The notes below the pieces were generated by a model. It ran no database searches. It saw nothing but the letters and a program-made list of their open reading frames with translations, and was not told the origin of the DNA. From NCBI RefSeq assembly GCF_036320965.1, contig NC_092271.1, positions 23,695,036 through 23,759,035 on the forward strand: DNA of 64,000 bases, read 5' to 3'. Source of the stretch: Panulirus ornatus (Eukaryota > Arthropoda > Malacostraca > Decapoda > Palinuridae). The stretch's first letter is position 1. Each line of letters opens with the position of its first letter. Shown one piece after another: positions 47,576 to 52,939 of this stretch. Position numbers and translations under genes: made by a program.

Positions 47576-49337
47576 CTTTGTCGCTGTCTCCCGCGTTTGC
47601 GAGGTAGCGCAAGGAAACAGACGAAAGAAATGGCCCAACCCCCCCCCCCCATACACATATACATACACACGTCCACACACGCAAATATACATACCTACAC
47701 AGCTTTCCATGGTTTACCCCAGACGCTTCACATGCCTTGCTTCAATCCACTGACAGCACGTCAACCCCTGTATACCACATGACTCCAATTCACTCTATTT
47801 CTTGCCCTCCTTTCACCCTCCTGCATGTTCAGGCCCCGATCACACAAAATCTTTTTCACTCCATCTTTCCACCTCCAATTTGGTCTCCCTCTTCTCCTCG
47901 TTCCCTCCACCTCCGACACATATATCCTCTTGGTCAATCTCTCCTCACTCATTCTCTCCATGTGCCCAAACCATTTCAAAACACCCTCTTCTGCTCTCTC
48001 AACCACGCTCTTTTTATTTCCACACATCTCTCTTACCCTTACGTTACTTACTCGATCAAACCACCTCACACCACACATTGTCCTCAAACATCTCATTTCC
48101 AGCACATCCATCCTCCTGCGCACATCTCTATCCATAGCCCACGCCTCGCAACCATACAACATTGTTGGAACCACTATTCCCTCAAACATACCCATTTTTG
48201 CTTTCCGAGATAATGTTCTCGACTTCCACACATTTTTCAAGGCTCCCAAAATTTTCGCCCCCTCCCCCACCCTATGATCCACTTCCGCTTCCATGGTTCC
48301 ATCCGCTGACAGATCCACTCCCAGATATCTAAAACACTTCACTTCCTCCAGTTTTTCTCCATTCAAACTCACCTCCCAATTGACTTGACCCTCACCCCTA
48401 CTGTACCTAATAACCTTGCTCTTATTCACATTTACTCTCAACTTTCTTCTTCCACACACTTTACCAAACTCAGTCACCAGCTTCTGCAGTTTCTCACATG
48501 AATCAGCCACCAGCGCTGTATCATCAGCGAACAACAACTGACTCACTTCCCAAGCTCTCTCATCCCCAACAGACTTCATACTTGCCCCTCTTTCCAGGAC
48601 TCTTGCATTTACCTCCCTTACAACCCCATCCATAAACAAATTAAACAACCATGGAGACATCACACACCCCTGCCGCAAACCTACATTCACTGAGAACCAA
48701 TCACTTTCCTCTCTTCCTACACGTACACATGCCTTACATCCTCGATAAAAACTTTTCACTGCTTCTAACAACTTGCCTCCAACACCATATATTCTTAATA
48801 CCTTCCACAGAGCATCTCTATCAACTCTATCATATGCCTTCTCCAGATCCATAAATGCTACATACAAATCCATTTGCTTTTCTAAGTATTTCTCACATAC
48901 ATTCTTCAAAGCAAACACCTGATCCACACATCCTCTACCACTTCTGAAACCGCACTGCTCTTCCCCAATCTGATGCTCTGTATATGCCTTCACCCTCTCA
49001 ATCAATACCCTCCCATATAATTTACCAGGAATACTCAACAAACTTATACCTCTGTAATTTGAGCACTCACTCTTATCCCCTTTGCCTTTGTACAATGGCA
49101 CTATGCACGCATTCCGCCAATCCTCAGGCACCTCACCATGAGTCATACATACATTAAATAACCTTACCAACCAGTCAACAATACAGTCACCCCCTTTTTT
49201 AATAAATTCCACTGCAATACCATCCAAACCTGCTGCCTTGCCGGCTTTCATCTTCCGCAAAGCTTTTACTACCTCTTCTCTGTTTACCAAATCATTTTCC
49301 CTAACCCTCCCACTTTGCACACCACCTCGACCAAAAC

Positions 49338-49423
<86 letters not shown>

Positions 49424-52400
49424 GACATATACATATATACTCATGTACATAATTCATATTGTCTGCCCTTATTCATTCCCATCGCCACCCCGCCACACAT
49501 GAAATGACAACCCCCTCCCCCTGCATGTGTGCAAGGTAGCGCTAGGAAAGACAACAAAGGCCACATTCATTCACACTCAGTCTCTAGCTGTCATGTATAA
49601 TAGACTGAAACCACAGCTCCCTTTCCACATCCACGCCCCACAGAACTTTCCATGGTTTACCCCAGACACTTCACATGCCCTGGTTCAATCCATTGACAGC
49701 AAGTCGACCCAGGTATACCACATCATTCCAATTCACTCTATTCCTTGCACGCCTTTCACCATCCTGCATGTTCAGGCCTCGATCACTCAAAATCTTTCTC
49801 ACCCCATCTTTCCACCTCCAATTTGGTCTCCCACTTCTCCTCATTCCCTCCACCTCTGACACATATATCCTCTTTGTCAATCTTTCTTCACTCATTCTCT
49901 CCATGTGACCAAACCATTTCAAAACACCCTCTTCTGCTCTCTCAACCACACTCTTTTTATTCCCACACATCTCTCTTACCCTTTCATTACTACTCAATCA
50001 AACCACCTCACACCACATTTCCAGCACATCCACCCTCCTCTGCACAGCTCTATCTATAGCCCACACCTCGCAACCATATAACATTGTTGGAACCATAACT
50101 CCTTCAAACATACCCATTTTTGCTTTCCAAGATAACGTTCTCGACTTCCACACATTTTTCAACACTCCCAGAACTTTCGCCCCCCTCCCCCACCCTATGA
50201 TTCACTTCCGCTTCCATGGTTCCATCTGCTGCCAAATCCACTCCCAGATATCTAAAACACTTCATGCACACACACACACACACGTTGTTCTTTCATACTT
50301 GATTGCCTTTTCTCGTGTTAGGAAGGAGTTGGTGGGGAAAGGTTGCCAAAGTGAGTATATGTCTCAGAAGTGGAGGGAACAAGGAGAACCAGGAGACCAA
50401 GTTGGGGATGGAAGGATGGAGTGAGGGGATTTTGAATGGTCGAGGCCTGAACATGCAGGAGGGTGAGGCAGCATGCAGGGAATAGTGAATTGGAATGGTG
50501 TGGTGTACTGGGGTCAACTTGCCATCGATGAACTGAGCAAGGGCATGTGAAACATCTGGGGTAAACTATGGAAAGGTCTGTGGAGCCTAGATATGGATAG
50601 GGAGCTGTGGTTTCAGTGCATTAGATATGACAGTTATGGAATGGGAGTGAGGGTATGTGGTTTTTCTTCATGTGTTTCCTGTTGCTACTTCTCTGATGCA
50701 TGGGGCTGTGATCAGGTGTGGGAAAGATTTCAAAGAGAAAGTATATGTTATCTTTTTTCCTTCATGCATTTATGCTGTTTCCTATGGGGTGGTATGGCGT
50801 TGGGAATGGATGAAGGCGAGCAAGTATGAATATATATATATATATATATTTTTTTTTATATATATATATATATATTTTTTTTTTTTTAATTTTCCAAAAG
50901 AAGGAACAGAGTGGGGCCAGGTGAGGATATTCTAAAAAAGGCCCAGTCCTCTGTTCTTAACGCTACCTCGCTAATGCGTGAAATGGCGAATAGTTTAAAA
51001 GAAAGAAAGAAAGAAATATATATATATATATATCCAAAAAAGACCCAGTCCTCTATTCCTAACGCTACCTCGCTAACGCGGGAAATGGCGAATAGTTTAA
51101 AAGATATATGTATATATGCATGTGTGCATATATATATGTTTGTATATGCCCTTTGTTATAAATGTAAGGTTAGAGGACCAGACTGGGGAGGCAGAATTGA
51201 GCTTAGGGAGATTGAAAATGGTATAGAGATTCCTGTCCTTATGTGACGGAATGCCTAGTGATCTCAATTGCCGGAGAAGGGAGAGACTGTGTGGAAGATT
51301 TGATGATAGTGCTGACTCCACTGTTCCATGTCAAACCATCATTTTAAGTAACAGTAAGAAATTTGAAGTCTCTGATAATCTGGAGTACATCAGGGCCTTT
51401 TGTAATGTTGGTGGGCAGGATGTTCTCTGCACCCAGGTTGATGAACATCATCACAGTCTTGGTGTAATTGATGGTGATGTTGGTGGCCATAGTCCAGTCT
51501 TGAAAGGTGTCAAGACCAAGGTCAGGAAGCTATAATCCTTGCCTAGATTTTGAAGCACCTTTACCCAAATATGGGACCTTTAGGTGTTACATGAAGTTAT
51601 AGTAACTGATCCTGTAGAGATGGCCTTTTTTTTTTTTTTTTTTTGTCTTTTAAGACCATGCTCTGGTACCCTTTGTATCTTGCTTTTAATCCTGTGGTGC
51701 CTTCATTATAATTTGAGGCTGCATATTTTGAGTGAGAGCATAGGTATTTCTTCTCTTCCCTTCCTTATAGTAGTCCTGTTGAAACTCATGTCCCCATCTC
51801 CTTTTCAGAATACAGGGGCTGGTCTTGTGTGTGTTGAAGCTCTCATTAAAGTGTGTGTATGTGTGTGTTGAGGGAGATTGGAAGCATGGAGGAAGTGAAA
51901 TGCAGGGAGCTCTGCAAAGTGATATGGATTGCTCATTAGTTTTAAGTTCTGTGGGGCCTGGATGTGGAAAGGTAGCTGTGGTTTCAGTGCATTATTACAT
52001 GACAGCTAGAGACTGAGTGTGAACGAAAGTGGCCTTTGTTGTCTTTTCCTAGCGCTACCTCACGCACATTTGGGGGGAGGGGGTTGTTATTTCATGTGTG
52101 GCGGGGTGGCGATGGGAATGAATAAAGGCAGACAGTATGAATTATGCACATGTGTATATATGTATATGTCTGTGTGTGTATATATATGTATATGTTGAGA
52201 TGTATAGGTATGTATATTTGCGTGTGTGGATGTGTATGTATATAGATGTGTATGTGGGTGGGTTGGGCCATTCTTTCGTCTGTTTCCTTGCACTACCTCG
52301 TTAACGCGGGAGACAGCGACAAAGCAAAATAAATAAATAAATAAACATGTTGTGTTACAATTTTGCAGTTTGTTGTATTTGCCATAGTAACTGATTTAAA

Positions 52401-52589
52401 ATATTTTGGTGTAGATATTTCAGCAGTGAATCCTATCTTGCTTTGTTTTAGGGCAGTTTGACTCGTGGCCAGGTGGTAATCGACCATAAAGGAGCTTTGA
52501 ACCAAAAATCAAATGTCATCATAATGACAAGTGTTGATGTGCAACGTTATCTGCGTTATCTGCGGATGGCTTTGGGTGCAGAATTTTAA
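35013..52589 (+). CDS. Nucleoside hydrolase (inosine-uridine preferring type), seven coding exons
   Basis: Exons 35013-35204, 35729-35909, 38002-38118, 38746-38885, 45854-46031, 46296-46375 and 52452-52589 join with matching phases into 341 codons. Family members hydrolyse the N-glycosidic bond of ribonucleosides to base plus ribose using an active-site calcium ion. Visible motifs: DTDAGIDD at 9-16, PVYSG at 66-70, HGLDGFGD at 87-94, GPLTN at 133-137, MGG at 158-160, GNATLSAEFN at 166-175, DPEAA at 179-183 and FDQLAMA at 246-252. Length fits the family (about 310-340). The Asp of the C-terminal HD-type motif is kept but the usual His position is Phe. The two largest introns (7.0 and 6.1 kb) are filled with retroelements. 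5' UTR and promoter were not located. Confidence 0.93.
35641..35728 (+). repeat. 48-bp local duplication of a 3' splice site
   Basis: TTGATTAG|ATACCAGTGT at 35673-35690 is repeated as TTGACTAG|ATACCAGTGT at 35721-35738, a 48-bp offset, with GTTGTTGT also repeated. The second copy is the true exon border. Use of the first would read Ile-Pro-Val-stop (TAG at 35690-35692). Confidence 0.85.
35729..35909 (+). CDS. Nucleoside hydrolase exon 2 (coding)
   Basis: 181 nt, phase 0 to phase 1, donor CCTG|GTAAGT. Encodes residues 65-124 and the first base of 125, including PVYSG and HGLDGFGD, the loop that in the family lines the active site. A Ser-rich insert (MPSSSSLL) follows. Confidence 0.93.
35985..36372 (+). 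mobile_element. LINE-A 3' UTR fragment, long type, in intron 2
   Basis: Starts at GTGGGGCCTGGATGTGGAAA and carries the internal tail-like motif (AGTGCTACCTCGTGCACATG), GGTGGGGTGGCGATGGGAAT, the TATGTATATGTCTGTGTG tract and the terminal tail CACTACCTCGCTAACGTGGG, then TATAATGA. No coding part. Confidence 0.8.
36590..36970 (-). mobile_element. Jockey-like element relic in intron 2
   Basis: Shares blocks with 60900-61100 in the same orientation (TTCACTTGGGTGTACATCTG versus TTTCAAATATATGTCAGATG, then GGTGGGGTGAAATTTAAG and the AGTTGGGAGGATGGTTGTT region). No frame survives. Assigned through its better preserved relative. Confidence 0.45.
36971..38001. other. Intron 2 remainder, nothing recognised
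   Basis: AT-rich intron with no further element blocks seen. The acceptor TTTAAATTCAG ends it at 38001. Confidence 0.5.
38002..38118 (+). CDS. Nucleoside hydrolase exon 3 (coding)
   Basis: 117 nt, phase 1 to phase 1, donor GAAG|GTAAAG. Encodes residues 125-163 with VLTALGPLTNVALAI (family motif GPLTNxAxA) and YVMGGN (family MGG). Confidence 0.93.
38746..38885 (+). CDS. Nucleoside hydrolase exon 4 (coding)
   Basis: 140 nt, acceptor TTGACCAG, donor TAT|GTGAGG, phase 1 to phase 0. Encodes residues 164-210: GNATLSAEFN and CDPEAARVVLE, the most conserved stretch of the family, then PIHLTPFEICKDGVIIPY. Confidence 0.93.
38963..39060 (-). mobile_element. LINE-A tail fragment
   Basis: The reverse-orientation tail (TTCTGCGTCAGTTAGGTAGT) and AATGGCCCATCCAC only, running into a (CA)n tract at about 39060-39094. 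Confidence 0.6.
39095..39320 (+). mobile_element. SR-1, diverged full-length copy in intron 4
   Basis: CCCTGGGGATAGGTGGAGAA head after a (CA)n tract, GTTGTAGAAGGCGACTGAAA, a short T stretch, GGGGGCCAGGCAAGGAAATT and the tail CTACCACGCTGACCCAGGAA. Older than its neighbours. A (TA)n array follows. Confidence 0.75.
39330..39400. repeat. (TA)n microsatellite
   Basis: AT alternation broken once by ATAAAT, between the tails of two oppositely oriented SR-1 elements. Confidence 0.9.
39401..39639 (-). mobile_element. SR-1, young full-length copy
   Basis: On the + strand it begins at the T tail and TTTCCCGCGATAGCGAGGTA and ends at CCCCATCCCCAGGGA. It is tail to tail with the diverged SR-1 upstream. 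Confidence 0.9.
39640..39717. repeat. (TA)n microsatellite, about 75 bp
   Basis: Uninterrupted AT alternation between the head of one SR-1 and the tail of another in the same orientation. Confidence 0.95.
39718..39834 (-). mobile_element. SR-1, 5'-truncated copy
   Basis: From the T-rich tail and TTTCCCGCATTTGCGAGGTA to CTCTGTTCCTTCTTTTATA, where it is cut and joins a + strand LINE-A tail. Its loop bases (ATTTG) match the LINE-A version of the stem-loop better than other SR-1 copies. Confidence 0.8.
39836..40008. repeat. Inverted repeat made of two LINE-A tails (61-bp arms)
   Basis: 39836-39896 (+ orientation tail, GGGCCATTT...GACAAAG) and 39948-40008 (its reverse complement) match with one difference. 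The 51-nt spacer is A run, (TA)n and T run. The left arm is a LINE-A copy reduced to its last 61 bp plus tail; the right arm is the 3' end of the next copy. Confidence 0.9.
39942..40985 (-). mobile_element. LINE-A copy, 5'-truncated, 286-codon frame intact
   Basis: Short 3' UTR (39948-40128), stop at 40129, then an uninterrupted frame to about 40981 starting at KVNARVLERGASM. Motif C is present but reads LFFADDTAL. YGCEAW, WFGHMERM and the RGRP region are intact. The 5' end joins TTGCACATAAA and (TA)n. Confidence 0.9.
40991..41020. repeat. (TA)n microsatellite
   Basis: Short AT array between the 5' end of a - strand LINE-A copy and the head of a + strand SR-1. Confidence 0.9.
41023..41262 (+). 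mobile_element. SR-1, young full-length copy
   Basis: TCCCTGGGGATAGGGGATTA head, 8-T middle tract, tail CTACCTCGCAAACGCGGGAA, AAATGGCGAATAGTATG, A run and (TA)n. The tail loop AAAC is identical to that of the young LINE-A copies. Confidence 0.9.
41279..42441 (+). mobile_element. LINE-A copy, 5'-truncated, RT C-terminal frame intact
   Basis: Starts CGTGTATGTGTAGGAAGAG after (TA)n. It keeps GLRQGCVMSPWLF, LFADDTAL, YGCEAW (then TMD rather than AMD), WFGHMERM and the stop at 42246-42248. Private changes include AANGN for AADGT and LYRQAKM for LSRKAKM. Short 3' UTR, tail with GCGCTGCCTCGC and a 12-nt A run. The frame is open backwards through the (TA)n into the SR-1 element. Confidence 0.9.
42466..42637 (-). 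mobile_element. SR-1, 5'-truncated copy
   Basis: Tail (TTTCCCGCATTAGCAAGGTA) to the CCTTTTAGTCACC block on the + strand. It stops before the head and is met head to head by the next SR-1. Confidence 0.85.
42639..42858 (+). mobile_element. SR-1 copy fused at its tail to a LINE-A tail
   Basis: Complete head and body. At the stem-loop (CTATCTCACTAACACAGGAA) it switches without spacer into a - strand LINE-A 3' end (TAGCGCAAGGAAACAGAC). With the preceding copy it forms an inverted pair with about 170-bp arms. Confidence 0.85.
42859..43979 (-). mobile_element. LINE-A copy, long 3' UTR, ORF broken
   Basis: Long UTR (42859-43200) with the internal motif GTGCGAGGTAGTGCTAGG, then WFGHMERMSEERLTKR, a short deletion in the RRRMD region, KMGMFEGIVVPTMLYGCEAW, and a frameshift near 43700. 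It is truncated at FADDIVP (43970), where it joins (TA)n. Older than the short-UTR copies. Confidence 0.85.
43980..44053. repeat. (TA)n microsatellite, about 74 bp
   Basis: AT alternation with a single G, between the truncated 5' end of a LINE-A copy and an SR-1 tail. Confidence 0.95.
44054..44288 (-). mobile_element. SR-1, full-length copy
   Basis: From the tail (CATTTCCCACATTAGCGAGG) to CTCCCCTATCCCCAGGGA, then (TA)n (44289-44318). Confidence 0.9.
44330..44806 (-). mobile_element. LINE-A copy, short 3' UTR, severely 5'-truncated
   Basis: Tail (TCTCTCGCGTTTGCGAGGTA), short UTR, stop at about 44519 and 88 codons back to MCGNKKSVVERAEKG. It is cut at CTTACGTTA and joins a short (TA)n and (TTGA)n tract at 44806-44835. 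Confidence 0.9.
44900..45010 (+). repeat. Interspersed repeat T, copy 2
   Basis: Same blocks as 29900-30000, here with the extra GTGGAGCTCCATCTCTTTAA segment between the two conserved ends. Confidence 0.6.
45011..45853. other. End of intron 4, no element recognised
   Basis: Contains two loosely similar CT-rich segments (around 45060-45150 and 45220-45300, both with ATCACxxTCACTTAT-like blocks). The last bases TATTGGCAG form the exon 5 acceptor. Confidence 0.4.
45854..46031 (+). CDS. Nucleoside hydrolase exon 5 (coding)
   Basis: 178 nt, phase 0 to phase 1, donor AAAA|GTAAGA. Encodes residues 211-269: SVRHEMGSIQSPAADLMNKI, then WLSFDQLAMAWLIDDA. FDQLAMA corresponds to the family HDxxAVA motif near the active site; Asp247 is kept and the preceding His is Phe246. 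The acceptor at 45853 was chosen because the alternative AG at 45840-45842 would break the phase. Confidence 0.9.
46296..46375 (+). CDS. Nucleoside hydrolase exon 6 (coding)
   Basis: 80 nt between TTTTTCCTTAG and CAG|GTAAGT, phase 1 to phase 0. Encodes STACDKRSEGALIKTTQSCF and ATVELQ, the beta-strand region near the C-terminus of the family. Confidence 0.88.
46400..46740 (-). mobile_element. Jockey-like element relic in intron 6
   Basis: Blocks shared in order with 61430-61690: GTGGTGTGG, GAGTGATTGGTCATTCAGGG / GGCCATTCAAGGTGTA, GTGCAGATTGGATTCAT, TGTGGAGATG and ATTCTGTTTTGGATG. No open frame survives. Confidence 0.5.
46995..47345 (+). mobile_element. LINE-A 3' UTR fragment, old
   Basis: GTGCTGAAGCAAGGCATGTG, GGTAAACCATGGAAAC, GTGGTTTTGGTGCATTATAC, the internal GCCTCGTTGATGCAAGGGG motif, GGTGGTACAGGGAATGGATG and the terminal tail CACTACCTCATTGACACGGG followed by TATAATGAATATGAATA. 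Confidence 0.65.
47366..47500 (-). mobile_element. LINE-A 3'-end fragment
   Basis: The tail in reverse (TTTGTCGCCATTTCCATCAT), AATGGCCCAACCCACC and the start of the alternating ACATATACATAC tract, cut at a (TA)n array. Confidence 0.7.
47501..47539. repeat. (TA)n microsatellite followed by a 32-nt T tract
   Basis: The AT array runs into the T run (A tail on the element strand, to about 47571) of the large - strand LINE-A copy. Confidence 0.95.
47540..49342 (-). mobile_element. LINE-A: longest copy, RT domain nearly complete in one open frame
   Basis: Stop at 47761. The frame is open for about 530 element codons up to 49342 (and on through (TA)n to 49434). In order: GGVQSGRVRENDLVNREEVV, KALRKMKAGKAAGLDGIAVE (RT block 0/1), [20 protein letters not shown] (block 2), EEQCGFRSGRGCVDQV, motif A FMDLEKAYDRVDRDAL, motif B GLRQGCVMSPWLFNLF, motif C LFADDTAL, NKSKVI, FRYLGVDL, YGCEAW, WFGHMERM, RGRPNWRWKD. 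The catalytic FADD pair and motif A Asp are intact. The endonuclease domain expected upstream is missing (5' truncation at a (TA)n array). The 3' UTR is the short type with the stem-loop tail. It sits antisense in intron 6 of the nucleoside hydrolase gene. Confidence 0.93.
49343..49400. repeat. (TA)n microsatellite
   Basis: AT array joining the truncated 5' end of the longest LINE-A copy to the (CA)n and 3' UTR of the next copy in the same orientation. Confidence 0.95.
49401..50263 (-). mobile_element. LINE-A copy, long 3' UTR, ORF broken, both ends cut
   Basis: The 3' UTR begins at the internal alternating ACACACAGACATATAC tract, so the terminal tail is missing. The internal motif (GTGCAAGGTAGCGCTAGG) is present. 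The coding part keeps WFGHMERMSEERLTKR and RMRRSGRP-type sequence with a deletion in the CLRTMCG region, and ends at LGVDLAADG-equivalent sequence near 50263, followed by (CA)n. Confidence 0.8.
50300..50830 (+). mobile_element. LINE-A 3' fragment, old and rearranged
   Basis: Contains GTGTTAGGAAGGAGTTGGTG (unclear), then C-terminal coding remnants (TCAGAAGTGGAGGGAACAAG, TGGTCGAGGCCTGAACATGC), GGGGTAAACTATGGAAAGGT, TGTGGAGCCTAGATATGGAT, GGGAGCTGTGGTTTCAGTGC and GGTGGTATGGCGTTGGGAAT. No intact frame. The end merges into (TA)n at about 50829. Confidence 0.65.
50884..51003 (+). mobile_element. SR-1, 5'-truncated copy
   Basis: From the T tract and TTTCCAAAAGAAGGAACAG to the tail CTACCTCGCTAATGCGTGAA and GGCGAATAGTTTAAAAG, followed by (GAAA)n and (TA)n. 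Confidence 0.85.
51036..51103 (+). mobile_element. SR-1, last 68 bp only
   Basis: AAAAGACCCAGTCCTCTATT through the tail CTACCTCGCTAACGCGGGAA and GGCGAATAGTTTAAAAG. It shares the AAAA-for-CTCA change before the GCCCAG block with the preceding copy, so the pair may be a local duplication. Confidence 0.8.
51140..51540 (-). mobile_element. Jockey-like RT relic in intron 6
   Basis: The - strand shows TKTVMMFINLGAENILPTNI, a DVLQIIRDFKFL segment, TLNDGLTWNS and, after a shift, SLLRQLRSLGIPSH, then IFNLPKLNSASPVWSS. This is the familiar post-RT order (hydrophilic strand, FKxLGVTLxxxLxW, LRRLRxxG, LPKLxYASPxWSS) of invertebrate non-LTR RTs. Several frameshifts; dead. Confidence 0.7.
51950..52342 (+). 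mobile_element. LINE-A 3' UTR, long type, young
   Basis: Starts GTGGGGCCTGGATGTGGAAA, contains the internal motif (AGCGCTACCTCACGCACATT), GTGTGGCGGGGTGGCGATGG, the TATGTCTGTGTGTGTATA tract, GGGTTGGGCCATTC and the terminal tail CACTACCTCGTTAACGCGGG, then a tail of AAAATAAATAAATAAATAAA. It is 5'-truncated in the UTR and ends about 110 bp before the last coding exon of the nucleoside hydrolase. Confidence 0.85.
52452..52589 (+). CDS. Nucleoside hydrolase terminal exon (coding)
   Basis: Acceptor CTTTGTTTTAG, 138 nt, phase 0, encodes GSLTRGQVVIDHKGALNQKS, a NVIIMTSVDVQRY segment and a short helical end (LRYLRMALGAEF), then TAA at 52587-52589. TRGQVVID corresponds to the family TRGxTVVD motif near the C-terminus. 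Confidence 0.92.
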   Translation, partial: GSLTRGQVVIDHKGALNQKSNVIIMTSVDVQRYLRYLRMALGAEF

Positions 52590-52651
52590 TGGGAGTCGAA
52601 GGATGTTAGGAAAGTTCTTTTAGCATTTTCCAATGAGTAAATTGAATGGTT

Positions 52652-52900
52652 TAGTAGTAATAATATCCCTGGGGATAGGGGAGAAAGAATACTTCCCACG
52701 TATTCCCTGCGTGTCGTAGAAGGTGACTAAAAGGGGAGGGAGCGGGTGGCTGGAAATCCTCCCCTCTCTTGTTTTTTTGTAATTTTCCAAAAGAAGGAAC
52801 AGAGAAGGGGGTCAGGTGAGGATATTCCCTCTTAGGCCCAGTTCTCTGTTCTTAACGCTACCTCGCTAATGCGGGAAATGGCAAATAGTAGTAGTAATAA
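52652..52900 (+). mobile_element. SR-1 with perfect 12-bp target-site duplication, in the 3' UTR region of the nucleoside hydrolase gene
   Basis: TAGTAGTAATAA occurs at 52652-52663 and 52889-52900, bracketing a 225-bp SR-1 body (52664-52888) that starts TATCCCTGGGGATAGGGG and ends ATGCGGGAAATGGCAAATAG. There is no A tail between the body and the second repeat. It lies 63 bp after the stop codon. Confidence 0.95.
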
Positions 52901-52933
52901 GCCATGTGTTACTCAAAATGTTTTGCTAATTAA

Positions 52934-52939
52934 AATAAA
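52934..52939 (+). terminator. Candidate polyadenylation signal AATAAA, nucleoside hydrolase gene
   Basis: First AATAAA after the stop codon at 52589, 345 bp downstream and just past the SR-1 insertion. If used, the SR-1 element is part of the 3' UTR. Confidence 0.4.

Noticed and set aside
47761..49434. Treating the 557-codon frame as a host gene
   Set aside because: All motifs are those of a non-LTR reverse transcriptase, the frame is repeated many times in the window, it starts in (TA)n and it ends in the element's own tail.
14436..50263. LINE-A as a host-domesticated gene family
   Set aside because: Copies vary in truncation point, orientation and decay, and at least one has a clean target-site duplication, all of which fit ordinary retrotransposition.
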